A DNA stretch of 47,658 bases from Lachnospiraceae bacterium. Its GTDB lineage: Bacteria > Bacillota > Clostridia > Lachnospirales > Lachnospiraceae. Numbering within the stretch: position 1 is the first letter of the stretch; every line of letters begins with the position of its first letter. This document shows, in pieces, positions 7,198 through 15,926 of the stretch. Below the pieces are notes generated by a model. That model was not told the DNA's origin, made no database searches, and was given only the letters and a program-made list of their open reading frames with translations. The DNA is taken from assembly GCA_024684215.1 (NCBI GenBank), contig JAIKXH010000025.1:1-47658 (forward strand), written 5' to 3'. The position numbers and the translations under genes were made by a program.

Positions 7198-9060
7198 ATG
7201 AATATTAATTTTGATCTTAACAACAATAATCAAATATCAGTGGGCAATACTCAAAATGTATTTGCCGGAGAGAACGGTACTGTTAAGTTAAACGGTGCCG
7301 ATGCTCTTTTAGCAGGCCTTAAAGCGGGCGATTCGATTCGTGCCGAAGTTGTAGGTAAGGACGGAAATACCGTAACCTTACAGCTTCCCGGCAATCTTTC
7401 TTTTGATGCGAAAATCTCTTCAGGTTTGAATCTTGATATAGGAAAACTACTTACATTTGAGGTTAAAAGTTCTTCCGGCGGGATTACTCTTTCTCCGCTT
7501 TTTACAAATATGTCCTCAGATCCAAATGTGTTAAAAGCATTAAATATGGCAGGGATTCCGGCAAATGATAGAGCGACCGAGATGACATCTAAAATGATGC
7601 AATCCGGCATGAATGTAGATAAAAACAGCTTATCAAACATATATAAAGATGTTTATAAATTTTCGGACCATCCGGTAAGTGATATTGTTGATCTGCATAA
7701 ACTTGGAATTGAAGTAAACGAAAATAATCTTAAACAGATTGACTCTTATAAAAACCTTTCATATGAGCTTGGAAGAGGGATGAACGGCGTTTTGGACGGA
7801 CTATCCGAAATCTTTTCCGGCGATAGTTTATCCGGAGATGTAACTAAAGGCGCTAAATTATTATCAGATCTTTTAAACCTTTCTTTGGAAGGCGATTATT
7901 CTTCGGTTGTCAAAGGAGAAGAAGGCTCACAAAGCGGTACGGCCTCCGTACCGGGAAATGCTGCCAATGGTGAGAATATTATTGGTGAAAATAGCGCTAA
8001 TGCAGGCGCAACCTCAAAGGGCGAGATGTCTGCTTCAGAAAGAGCACTCGCACTTTTAAGCGCTTTAAGCGGCAGTGATTCTGAAGATGCTTCGGCTTTG
8101 GGTAATGGACTTATTTCCAAAAGTGCAAATATAAATTCCGAAAATTCTAATACAGCAAATTCGGTAAGCGATAATGTAAATTATGATAAGGCAAACAATC
8201 AGTTTAATGCTTTAGGTTCCGATTACCGACTTGATGATACCGACAGGGCTTTACTTTCTAAAGAACTGTCGCTGATTTCCGGTGAAGATTTGTCAGGCAA
8301 ATCTTTATCGGAGCTGTTTGATATTACCAAAAACATTATTACAAGAGCTCTGGAAAACGGTGATACAAATACGCTTAGCAGACTTGTAAACAGTAACTCC
8401 GTTAAGAATGCACTCCTTGGATCGATTGCCGAACAGTGGAGCATTACGCCGCAAGATGTAGCTGATAAGGATAAAGTTATTGAACTTTATCAAAAGCTTA
8501 CAAAGCAATTAAACCTGGTAAAAGAAGCTTTGGATGGTGCGGGTCTAAGAAATACAGGGGCCGGAGCAAGCGCTGAAAATATGAGTAACAATCTTGATTT
8601 TTTAAATCAGGTTAATCAAATGTATTCATACATTCAGCTTCCTATCAAGCTTGCTGACGGCGACAGCGCGCATGGTGATCTATATGTTTACTCCAACAAA
8701 AAAAGATTAAACGATAATGACGGTAAGATTACTGCGCTTTTGCATCTTGATATGGAGCATTTGGGACCGGTGGATGTATTTGTATCTATGGACAATTCAA
8801 CTCCCGAATCAAAACTCAGCACTCAGTTTTATGTAGCGGATGATTCTATTCTGGATTTTTTAAACGATCATATGGATGAACTGACGGACAGGCTTAAGGC
8901 AAAAGGGTATTCTATTTCCGCCAGAGCATCTGTCAAAGGATCAAAAGAGGCAGAGGATAATCCTTTGTCTGATGCCGCAAACGGCGGAGGCATAAACGGT
9001 ATTTTGTCTCAGACAGGTAACTATAAGCTATCTGAATATTCCTTTGATGTGAGGACCTGA
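7198..9060 (+). CDS. FliK-like (YlqG-type) protein of unknown function
   Basis: This 620-residue protein occupies the place of B. subtilis ylqG. The N-terminal ~100 residues form a beta-rich region (VKLNGADALLAGLKAGDSIRA). The middle is low complexity, rich in Ser, Asn, Ala and Gly (about residues 230-330). Residues ~475-585 resemble the C-terminal domain of flagellar hook-length control protein FliK: LPIKLADGD, then GKITALLHLDMEHLGPVDV and a long amphipathic helix. No signal peptide or membrane segment is visible. It ends one base before a FlhB-tail-like gene, so the two probably act together, as FliK and FlhB do in flagellar export. The role is inference and no other flagellar gene is nearby. 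Confidence 0.7.
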   Translation: MNINFDLNNNNQISVGNTQNVFAGENGTVKLNGADALLAGLKAGDSIRAEVVGKDGNTVTLQLPGNLSFDAKISSGLNLDIGKLLTFEVKSSSGGITLSPLFTNMSSDPNVLKALNMAGIPANDRATEMTSKMMQSGMNVDKNSLSNIYKDVYKFSDHPVSDIVDLHKLGIEVNENNLKQIDSYKNLSYELGRGMNGVLDGLSEIFSGDSLSGDVTKGAKLLSDLLNLSLEGDYSSVVKGEEGSQSGTASVPGNAANGENIIGENSANAGATSKGEMSASERALALLSALSGSDSEDASALGNGLISKSANINSENSNTANSVSDNVNYDKANNQFNALGSDYRLDDTDRALLSKELSLISGEDLSGKSLSELFDITKNIITRALENGDTNTLSRLVNSNSVKNALLGSIAEQWSITPQDVADKDKVIELYQKLTKQLNLVKEALDGAGLRNTGAGASAENMSNNLDFLNQVNQMYSYIQLPIKLADGDSAHGDLYVYSNKKRLNDNDGKITALLHLDMEHLGPVDVFVSMDNSTPESKLSTQFYVADDSILDFLNDHMDELTDRLKAKGYSISARASVKGSKEAEDNPLSDAANGGGINGILSQTGNYKLSEYSFDVRT

Positions 9061-9061
9061 T

Positions 9062-9346
9062 ATGGCTGATGATAAAAAGAAAATTAAACAGGCCATTGCA
9101 CTTGAGTATGATCCAAATGATGCCGCGCCTAAGGTCATTGCGACAGGACGAGGCATTATTGCCGAAAAGATCATAGAAAAGGCCAAAGAATCGGACGTTC
9201 CGATTCACAGGGATGATAAGCTTGCGGACACCCTTTCCAGATTGGAAATCGGTGAGATGATACCTCCGGAGCTTTACGAGGTTGTGGCGGAGATACTTTT
9301 GTTTGTTGATAATATGGACAAGATCAAAAGCAAGCTTAAGAAGTGA
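9062..9346 (+). CDS. FlhB C-terminal-domain-like protein (FlhX/YlqH)
   Basis: This 94-residue cytoplasmic protein corresponds to the part of FlhB/YscU that lies after the NPTH self-cleavage site. The matching segments are AIALEYDPNDAAPKVIATG, a helix GIIAEKIIEKAKESDVPI, and EIGEMIPPELYEVVAEIL. The membrane domain and NPTH motif are absent, as in the known FlhX/YlqH proteins. In some bacteria FlhX can partly replace the FlhB C-terminal domain. It starts one base after the FliK-like gene, with GAGG upstream, so the two are one unit. Confidence 0.88.
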   Translation: MADDKKKIKQAIALEYDPNDAAPKVIATGRGIIAEKIIEKAKESDVPIHRDDKLADTLSRLEIGEMIPPELYEVVAEILLFVDNMDKIKSKLKK

Positions 9347-9373
9347 TTGATTTTTGTATTATATAATTTGATA

Positions 9374-9469
9374 GTTGATAAATATTTATAAAAATTAACA
9401 GATAAATATTTATACGAATTAACAGATAAATATTTATAAAAGTTTACAGATAAATATTTATACAGATAG
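9374..9469. repeat. Tandem repeat, 24 bp x 4
   Basis: Four head-to-tail copies start at 9374, 9398, 9422 and 9446. Each carries the invariant core GATAAATATTTATA, which contains the perfect palindrome TAAATATTTA; the last seven bases vary. The array begins 27 bases after the flhX-like stop and precedes yraN. It has no coding capacity. The two-turn spacing puts all cores on one face of the helix, so it could be a bent or protein-binding site, or simply a slippage product. Confidence 0.92.
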
Positions 9470-9528
9470 ATTTTTTATGTTTAAAATATTTGAATGAAAT
9501 CTGGCATATAAGAATGTTTGGGGGAGAG

Positions 9529-9891
9529 ATGAATAAAAGACAGACAGGGGCGCGATATGAAGATATTGCGGTCTCATTTTTAGAGTCGAACGGGACCAGG
9601 GTTATAAAGAGAAACTTCAGGTGCCGAATAGGAGAGATCGATATTATCGGCTTTCATGAAGGTGTGCTGGTATTTTTTGAAGTCAAATATCGTAACAGTG
9701 AAAAATACGGTAACGCGGCAGAAGCTGTTGGAGAAAAGAAAAAGCAGGTTATTTCAAAGGTGTCGGATTATTTCAGATGTATTAATCAAAGATACATGAA
9801 TTACCCGATAAGATACGATGTTATAGCTATTCAGAATGAAGAAATTTTTTGGTATAAAAATGCATTTGAATATGCTGGAAACAGTTTTTGA
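9529..9891 (+). CDS. YraN family (UPF0102) endonuclease-like protein
   Basis: This 120-residue protein of the UPF0102/YraN family has a restriction-endonuclease-like fold and unknown function. The family pattern is clear: TGARYEDIAVSFLESNG, then NFRCRIGEIDII with catalytic-type E and D, and VFFEVKYRN with the E-x-K pair. The start at 9529 follows GGGGGAGAG and gives the normal length; the frame remains open upstream to a TTG at 9490. In Firmicutes yraN is commonly next to rnhB, as here. The following response regulator begins 14 bases after its stop. Confidence 0.9.
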   Translation: MNKRQTGARYEDIAVSFLESNGTRVIKRNFRCRIGEIDIIGFHEGVLVFFEVKYRNSEKYGNAAEAVGEKKKQVISKVSDYFRCINQRYMNYPIRYDVIAIQNEEIFWYKNAFEYAGNSF

Positions 9892-9905
9892 AAGGAAAAG
9901 GGGAA

Positions 9906-10601
9906 ATGGATAAAGTATTAGTTTGCGATGATGATAAAGAGATAGTTGATGCGATAGATATTTATCTTTCAAGGGAAGGAATCGAGGTTTATAAAGCATA
10001 TAACGGAAAAGAGGCTCTTGAAATCCTTGAAAATGAGGATATTCAGCTGGTTTTAATGGATATCATGATGCCTATAATGGACGGAATTGAGGCCACTAAA
10101 ATAATCAGAGAAAAATCAACTCTTCCGATAATTCTTTTGTCGGCAAAATCCGAGGAGAGCGATAAAATCAATGGACTTGATATCGGCGCCGATGATTATA
10201 TTACAAAGCCTTTTAATGCCGGCGAGCTTGTCGCAAGAGTCAAATCAAACCTAAGGAGATATACATCCTTAGGCGGACAGAAGGATGAAAATGCATCAAT
10301 CATTAAAATAGGCGGACTTACGATCAACGATGAGAATAAGCAAATATTTGTGGACGGTGAGTTTGTCAGACTTACTCCCATTGAGTATAATATTTTACTT
10401 TTTCTTGCAAAAAACAAAGGAAATGTTTTTTCATCACCGCAGATATATGAGCATATCTGGAACGAAAAGCCTATTGACGCCGAAAACACAGTGGCAGTGC
10501 ATATCAGACATATAAGGGAAAAAATAGAGATCAATCCGAGAGAACCTCAGTATTTGAAGGTAGTATGGGGAGTAGGATATAAGATTGAAGGGGATTTATG
10601 A
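9906..10601 (+). CDS. OmpR-family response regulator
   Basis: This 231-residue DNA-binding regulator has an N-terminal receiver domain with acidic residues at 8-10 (CDDD), phosphoacceptor Asp52 in LMDIMMPIMDG, Thr/Ser switch position in LLSAKS, and Lys101 in YITKPF. The C-terminal winged helix (about 130-230) has TPIEYNILLFLAKN and VAVHIRHIREKIE, of the VanR/PhoP type. The start at 9906 follows AAAGGGGAA; a TTG 18 bases upstream is unlikely. Its stop overlaps the kinase start (ATGA), so this is a translationally coupled two-component pair. The target genes are unknown. Confidence 0.94.
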   Translation: MDKVLVCDDDKEIVDAIDIYLSREGIEVYKAYNGKEALEILENEDIQLVLMDIMMPIMDGIEATKIIREKSTLPIILLSAKSEESDKINGLDIGADDYITKPFNAGELVARVKSNLRRYTSLGGQKDENASIIKIGGLTINDENKQIFVDGEFVRLTPIEYNILLFLAKNKGNVFSSPQIYEHIWNEKPIDAENTVAVHIRHIREKIEINPREPQYLKVVWGVGYKIEGDL

Positions 10602-13045
10602 GAAGAAAGATAACCTTGAGGACGCTTATAAGTATATTAATGCATTTGCTTATGGGTGTGGCCTTTTTGATCGTAGCTAATTTACTTATACATACAGATT
10701 TTACCATCACTTATCTTGATGATCAGGTTTCGTATGTGCCTAAAAATGTATTTAACGAAGAATATGAATTTGAGGATTCTTCGCTTTATACAGAGATATA
10801 TACACATCAGCTTCAAGATATTATTTCTTATTGTGCAATAAAAAACCTTTTTGAAAAGATTGAAAGTCACAGTGATGATTCGGTAAATATATTGGATTTT
10901 GATTATTCAGGTGCTTTCGACAGTAATACTCAGAAGCTGGTTTATAACATTGATGATCTCATTAAATGGGGGAGAAGCGGTTTTACATACGGAACCAGGG
11001 AGTATACGGTCGAAGAATTTATGAATTATTATGATTCGCCTTATACTTTTGATGACATTCTATATCATTGTGATGATAATGTTTATTATTATGTCAATGA
11101 TGCCGGACAGACCATTGTATCGGTTAAATATATTGAAATGAAATATGCTCCCAAAGAGGGCGAAGCTGAGCTTGAAAAAGTTGCGACCAACTGGATTCAA
11201 TTCTATGACATTCAGAACGCACTTAAAGTAGCTGCTGAAAAATATGTAAAATATTATGACCTTTATCGCAACGGCGTAGGTTTATATGAGATATCGGATT
11301 CCAATGTTAAATATATCCTTCGTATCGGCGAGAACAATACATATACCAATATAAAGGACAGTACTTTTGATGTTTATAAATTAGCGGATGAGGAATTAAC
11401 GGAGATTATTTCGGATTATAAGGATTATATAGTTTATTATCCCGATAAGCTCGAGTATTCAACCTTTTCAAATGTTAAAGAAGCAGACCTTTATACATTT
11501 GTCAGACTCTATGCCGACGAATTTAATGAGCCGATAAAGCTATGGGCTTATGTTAAGGGCGATTTCAACATAGCAAATGACGCCTTGTCAACCGCTTACG
11601 AAGCAACTTCCGGAAGAAAAGGAATTACCTACAGAAGTGTTGTCTTAACTGCTTCAATTGCAGTGGTGTATCTTGCTCTTTTGTTTTTACTGGTTGCTAC
11701 TGCGGGAGTTATTAAAAAGGGAGAATACTACACTCTGTTTTTTGACAAGATTTATATTGAGATTTATTTAGTATTTTTAATAGTAGCCGTATTGGTTGTT
11801 AAATATCTTTTTGTTAAGAATTATGATTTCGGAATTAAAAATCAGCATTTCCTTTTTATGCTTTTTGGATTTTTAATCAGTTTTTTTGCATGTACGCTTT
11901 TGTGCTCGCTGATCAGAAGGATAAGGAATAAATCATATAATAATTTCAGCCTGTTTTACTGTATGTACAAATGGTACGGAGCTATCAGAGACAAGGTCGA
12001 AAACCACAGCAATTCATATGTTGCTGCGCTTATTCCGTTTCATTTCTATTTTGCGATCAATTTTCTTTTGTTTGCGTTAATTGTTATTAGCGCCAACAGA
12101 AGCAACAGAGTCGGCGTATACATACCATTGGTTATTATGATTATAGTAAATGTATTTTTTGCTATAAGAGCGATAAAGAAGGCTTTTGACAGAAATGCCC
12201 TTAAAGACGGTATTAAAAGAATATCTGCCGGTGAAGTTGATTATAAAATCAAGACAGAAGAGCTTTTGCCTTATAACAGGCCGCTCGCTGAGGACATTAA
12301 TCATGCGGGTGAAGCAATTAAATCCGCGGTCAATACATCTTTAAAAGATGAGAAGATGAAATCGGATCTTATAACCAATGTTTCTCACGATTTAAAGACA
12401 CCGCTTACCTCAATCATAAACTATGTAAATCTGCTTAAGGATGAAAATATTACAGAAGAACCCGCTGCTGATTATATAAAAACTCTAGAGGAAAAATCCA
12501 CAAGATTAAAGCAGCTTTTGATCGATCTTATTGATGCGTCAAGATTATCCTCGGGTACTACGGAAGTTAATTATTCGGATATAAGGATCACGGAGCTTTT
12601 ACATCAAATAATTGCTGAGTTTTCCGATAAACTTGAAGAGGCCGGATTATCCGTTGTGTTTGACGGCGAGACAAAGGCCAATATCAGGGCGGACGGTAGG
12701 CACATGTGGAGACTTATGGACAATCTGTTTGAAAATGTTTGTAAGTATTCGCTCAGCGGTACCAGGGTTTATGTCGCGGTAAGAGAAATAAAATCCGATA
12801 ACAACCTAAGTAATGCCGACAAGATCCTTATCAGTATCAAAAATGTTTCTGCCGCACCCAACAATTTGCAAGGCAGCGAACTGACCGAGAGATTCATAAG
12901 AGGAGATGCATCGAGATCATCCGAAGGAAGCGGACTTGGTCTTTACATCGCTAAAAGCCTGACCGAACTCCAAAACGGAACATTTGAAGTGATCGCCGAT
13001 GGTGATTTGTTCAGAGTTGATATTGTGTTTGATATTTTAAGATAA
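10598..13045 (+). CDS. Large multi-pass membrane sensor histidine kinase
   Basis: This 815-residue kinase partners the preceding regulator. It has an N-terminal membrane segment (about 12-31), then a large extracytoplasmic region of about 310 residues rich in Tyr and Asp. About five further membrane segments lie between 349 and 525. A HAMP-like stretch precedes the H-box NVSHDLKTPLTSIINYVNLL with phosphorylated His597, and an ATPase domain has the N-box NLFENVCKYS and a G-box starting at Gly777 (GSGLGLYIAKSL). The catalytic part is intact. Both the outer domain and the multi-pass region could sense signals; the signal is unknown. Confidence 0.93.
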   Translation: MRRKITLRTLISILMHLLMGVAFLIVANLLIHTDFTITYLDDQVSYVPKNVFNEEYEFEDSSLYTEIYTHQLQDIISYCAIKNLFEKIESHSDDSVNILDFDYSGAFDSNTQKLVYNIDDLIKWGRSGFTYGTREYTVEEFMNYYDSPYTFDDILYHCDDNVYYYVNDAGQTIVSVKYIEMKYAPKEGEAELEKVATNWIQFYDIQNALKVAAEKYVKYYDLYRNGVGLYEISDSNVKYILRIGENNTYTNIKDSTFDVYKLADEELTEIISDYKDYIVYYPDKLEYSTFSNVKEADLYTFVRLYADEFNEPIKLWAYVKGDFNIANDALSTAYEATSGRKGITYRSVVLTASIAVVYLALLFLLVATAGVIKKGEYYTLFFDKIYIEIYLVFLIVAVLVVKYLFVKNYDFGIKNQHFLFMLFGFLISFFACTLLCSLIRRIRNKSYNNFSLFYCMYKWYGAIRDKVENHSNSYVAALIPFHFYFAINFLLFALIVISANRSNRVGVYIPLVIMIIVNVFFAIRAIKKAFDRNALKDGIKRISAGEVDYKIKTEELLPYNRPLAEDINHAGEAIKSAVNTSLKDEKMKSDLITNVSHDLKTPLTSIINYVNLLKDENITEEPAADYIKTLEEKSTRLKQLLIDLIDASRLSSGTTEVNYSDIRITELLHQIIAEFSDKLEEAGLSVVFDGETKANIRADGRHMWRLMDNLFENVCKYSLSGTRVYVAVREIKSDNNLSNADKILISIKNVSAAPNNLQGSELTERFIRGDASRSSEGSGLGLYIAKSLTELQNGTFEVIADGDLFRVDIVFDILR

Positions 13046-13097
13046 TAATTTTTTTAAATATTTTGCGATTACGACTTAATAATTTTGTTAAAAAAAA

Positions 13098-13149
13098 CTG
13101 TAATAAAAAACTGTAATAAAAAACAGTAATAAAAAACAGTAATAAAAAA
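13098..13149. repeat. Tandem repeat, 13 bp x 4
   Basis: Four copies of a 13-bp unit start at 13098, 13111, 13124 and 13137. The first two read CTGTAATAAAAAA and the last two CAGTAATAAAAAA. The A-run of the last copy supplies the U-tract of the prs terminator on the - strand, so repeat growth here extends the region beyond that terminator. The array lies between the convergent kinase and prs genes. Confidence 0.92.
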
Positions 13150-13181
13150 CAGGATTTATAACTTAAAAGCTATAAATCCTG
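13144..13181 (-). terminator. Rho-independent terminator of prs
   Basis: On the - strand, a perfect 11-bp stem (CAGGATTTATA / TATAAATCCTG, loop of ten) is followed by six T residues. It lies just after the prs stop. On the + strand the hairpin has no good T-run, so it is directional toward prs. Confidence 0.85.
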
Positions 13182-13189
13182 TAAATCTG

Positions 13190-14371
13190 TTAGTTTAATT
13201 GATTTTTATATTTTTCAAGGATGGCATGCATCTTTTCGGTGGTAGCCATAACATTTGAAAGGGAAGCATCGTGATTCATAAAGTCGATTATTGAGGAAAT
13301 AAATTTACTCATATCGGCCTCTACGAAATAAGGCTTCTCGTATATTTCAGGAGGAAGATAAGTAAGGTTTGTTGTTATGAGCTTATCGAAATTGCCTTTA
13401 GCGTAAGCTTCATCAAAACCTGCAAGTCCTTCTGTGAAGAGTCCGAAGGTAGTGCAGATAAATACTCTGCCGGCACCCATTTCTTTGAGCTTTGCTGCGG
13501 TATCTATCATTGAACCGCCGGAAGAGATCATATCGTCCATGATGATTACATCTTTTCCGTCAAGAGTCTCACCGAGGAATTCGTGTGCCACGATAGGGTT
13601 TTTGCCGTTTACGATGGTTGTGTAATCACGTCTTTTATAAAACATACCGGTATTGATACCGAGAACGTTTGCAAAATAGATTGCTCTGTCGAGTGCACCT
13701 TCATCGGGAGAGATAACAACAAGGTGATCTTTATCAACTGTTAAACCGTTCTCACTTCCAAGGAGGGCCTTCATAAATTGGTAAGGGGGCATGAAGTTGT
13801 CAAAGCCCTTTAAAGGAGTAGAGTTTTGAACTCTGGGGTCGTGAGCATCAAAGGTGATGAAGTTGCTAACGCCCATGCTGTAAAGCTCTTCAAGCATATA
13901 TGCGGCATCGAGTGACTCAAGGCCGTTTCTCCTGTGCTGACGTCCTTCGTAAAGGAAAGGCATAATGATGTTAATTCTGGTGGCCTTACCGTTACAAGCG
14001 GCAATCACTCTTTTTAAATCCTGATAATGATCATCGGGAGACATATGGTTTTCGTAACCGTTCATTTTGTAAGTGATAGAATGGTTACAAACATCGACTA
14101 AGATAAATACATCTTTTCCGCGGACGGATTCTTTTATAAGAGCTTTGCTTTCACCACTGCCAAAGCGGGGAAGCTCGTAATCAAGAAGGTAATTATCCTC
14201 CTTGTATCCGTGGAAAGCGGGATCGTTTTTAACAGATTCGTTGTGAACGACTTTTCTGAATTCAACGAGATAATCGTTGATAGTTTTGCCCATCTTGGCC
14301 ATAGAAGGTAATGCTATTATCTTTAGAGGGCCTACGGGCATTGCATTTTCAAGTTCTGCGGTATTTGGCAT
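13190..14371 (-). CDS. prs: Ribose-phosphate pyrophosphokinase (long form)
   Basis: PRPP synthetase makes phosphoribosyl pyrophosphate from ribose 5-phosphate and ATP for purine, pyrimidine, NAD, His and Trp synthesis. At 393 residues it is about 75 longer than the usual ~315-residue enzyme and is the long form I associate with Clostridia. Recognisable parts are INIIMPFLYEGRQHRRNGLE, ITFDAHDPRVQN, VVISPDEGALDRA, the flexible loop FYKRRDY and the PRPP loop VIIMDDMISSGGSMID. The start follows GGAGG. It is the only clear - strand gene in the window and has its own promoter and terminator. Confidence 0.94.
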   Translation of the reverse strand: MPNTAELENAMPVGPLKIIALPSMAKMGKTINDYLVEFRKVVHNESVKNDPAFHGYKEDNYLLDYELPRFGSGESKALIKESVRGKDVFILVDVCNHSITYKMNGYENHMSPDDHYQDLKRVIAACNGKATRINIIMPFLYEGRQHRRNGLESLDAAYMLEELYSMGVSNFITFDAHDPRVQNSTPLKGFDNFMPPYQFMKALLGSENGLTVDKDHLVVISPDEGALDRAIYFANVLGINTGMFYKRRDYTTIVNGKNPIVAHEFLGETLDGKDVIIMDDMISSGGSMIDTAAKLKEMGAGRVFICTTFGLFTEGLAGFDEAYAKGNFDKLITTNLTYLPPEIYEKPYFVEADMSKFISSIIDFMNHDASLSNVMATTEKMHAILEKYKNQLN

Positions 14372-14422
14372 GATATCCTCCGTTAGATCTGCGTTAGATC
14401 AAAAGTTCATTTGCGATTAAAT

Positions 14423-14451
14423 ATTGTACATATTATTATTGTAGTTGTCAA
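14423..14451 (-). promoter_or_regulatory. Promoter of prs
   Basis: On the - strand, a perfect -35 TTGACA (14451-14446) and a -10 TACAAT (14428-14423) are exactly 17 bases apart. Transcription would start near 14416, giving a leader of about 45 bases before the prs ATG. Two direct copies of CGTTAGATC lie inside that leader. Confidence 0.85.
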
Positions 14452-14563
14452 AGAAAGTTTTAAAGCATCAATAAAGTGGCAAATTTTAGATTATACTTAG
14501 GATGTGCCGTTTGAAGCGTATTTTAATGGCTTTCTTTTCCATAAAGGTATGAAAGGATTTTTT

Positions 14564-15895
14564 ATGCAGCACAAACATGTTGTCGGAAGCGTTGTTCTTG
14601 GCTCGATAGCTGAGGAAATGGGCCTTGAAAAAGGCGATGCCATATTAGAGATCAACGGAAATCCGATCGAAGATATTTTTGATTATCAATATTATACCCA
14701 GGAAGAGGAACTGAATGTCCTTGTCGAAACAATAGACGGAGAGCAGGTAACGCTTGAGATTGAAAAGAATGCAGATGAGGACCTCGGTATAATTTTTGAT
14801 AATGGACTTATGGACAATTACAGGTCCTGTCACAATAAATGTATTTTTTGCTTTATTGACCAAAACCCTCCCGGTATGAGGGAAAGTCTATATTTTAAGG
14901 ATGATGATTCAAGACTCAGCTTTTTGCAGGGGAATTATGTGACTCTTACAAATATGTCTGATCACGATATTGACAGGATTATTAAATATAATCTATCACC
15001 CATAAATATTTCATTCCACACCATGAATCCTGAACTTAGATGCAAGATGCTAAAGAACAGGTTTGCAGGAGAGGCGCTTAAAAAGGTTGAAAGGTTTTAC
15101 GAAGCAGGTATTACCATGAATGGTCAGATCGTTTTATGCCCCGGCTGGAATGACGGAGAGGAACTTGATTTTTCCATAAGAGAACTTATGAAATACCTGC
15201 CTGTTTTGGAAAGTGTTTCTGTAGTTCCCGTCGGCCTTACAAAATATCGTGACGGCCTTGAAAAACTTACCACCTTTGATGCTAAGGGCTGCGGTGAGGT
15301 GATTGATACCATTGAAAAGTATCAAAAAGAAGCCTATGAAAAGTATGGTCTTCATTTTATTCATGCAAGTGATGAATTTTATATTGTGGCGGGAATACAA
15401 TTGCCTGAGGCGGAAAGATACGACGGATACAGACAGATAGATAACGGCGTTGGAAAAGCCAGACTTGTCATCGATGAATTTGAGGAAGCATTTGAAAGAG
15501 CTAAGCATATCCCGGGTATCTACGACAGAGAGCCCAGAGAGGTATGTACTATTACAGGAACGCTTACCGAGAAGATGAACAACGATTTTGCGGACAGACT
15601 TATGAAGGAATTTCCGTGGTTAAAGGTTCATGTATATACCATACTTAACGATTTTTACGGTCACGGTATTACCATCACGGGTCTTTTGGTGGGAAATGAT
15701 ATCATAAATCAGTTAAAGGGAAAAAATCTTGGTTCGCGTTTATATTTGCCGGAAAATTGCGTTAGAAGCGGTGATGATATTTTCCTCGATGATGTACATA
15801 TTCCCGAAGTTGAAACTGCTTTACAATGCGGGATTAGTATTGTAAAATCAAGCGGACGCGATTTTGTAAATTGCATGCTCGGAATTGACAGGTAA
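14564..15895 (+). CDS. DUF512 protein: PDZ-like domain plus CX3CX2C radical-SAM-like core
   Basis: This 443-residue protein belongs to the DUF512 family, which is found directly upstream of der in many Clostridia. The N-terminus is PDZ-like (VLGSIAEEMGLEKGDAILEING). A cluster Cys89-x3-Cys93-x2-Cys96 (CHNKCIFCF) is the pattern that binds a radical-SAM 4Fe-4S cluster, followed by NISFHTMNP and a distinctive C-terminal half (VCTITGTLTEKMNNDFADRL). The reaction is unknown. The start at 14564 has AAGGA six bases upstream and matches where the PDZ-like part begins; a GTG at 14504 is a less likely alternative. Confidence 0.9.
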   Translation: MQHKHVVGSVVLGSIAEEMGLEKGDAILEINGNPIEDIFDYQYYTQEEELNVLVETIDGEQVTLEIEKNADEDLGIIFDNGLMDNYRSCHNKCIFCFIDQNPPGMRESLYFKDDDSRLSFLQGNYVTLTNMSDHDIDRIIKYNLSPINISFHTMNPELRCKMLKNRFAGEALKKVERFYEAGITMNGQIVLCPGWNDGEELDFSIRELMKYLPVLESVSVVPVGLTKYRDGLEKLTTFDAKGCGEVIDTIEKYQKEAYEKYGLHFIHASDEFYIVAGIQLPEAERYDGYRQIDNGVGKARLVIDEFEEAFERAKHIPGIYDREPREVCTITGTLTEKMNNDFADRLMKEFPWLKVHVYTILNDFYGHGITITGLLVGNDIINQLKGKNLGSRLYLPENCVRSGDDIFLDDVHIPEVETALQCGISIVKSSGRDFVNCMLGIDR

Positions 15896-15926
15896 ACCGC
15901 GTTTTTTGAATAAATAGGAGAAAGAA

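Noticed and set aside
13150-13181. Bidirectional terminator also serving the histidine kinase gene.
   Set aside because: On the + strand the hairpin is followed by TAAATCTGTT, which is not a convincing T-run.
14492-14497. TATACT as a -10 box for the DUF512 gene.
   Set aside because: No acceptable -35 box lies 16 to 18 bases upstream.
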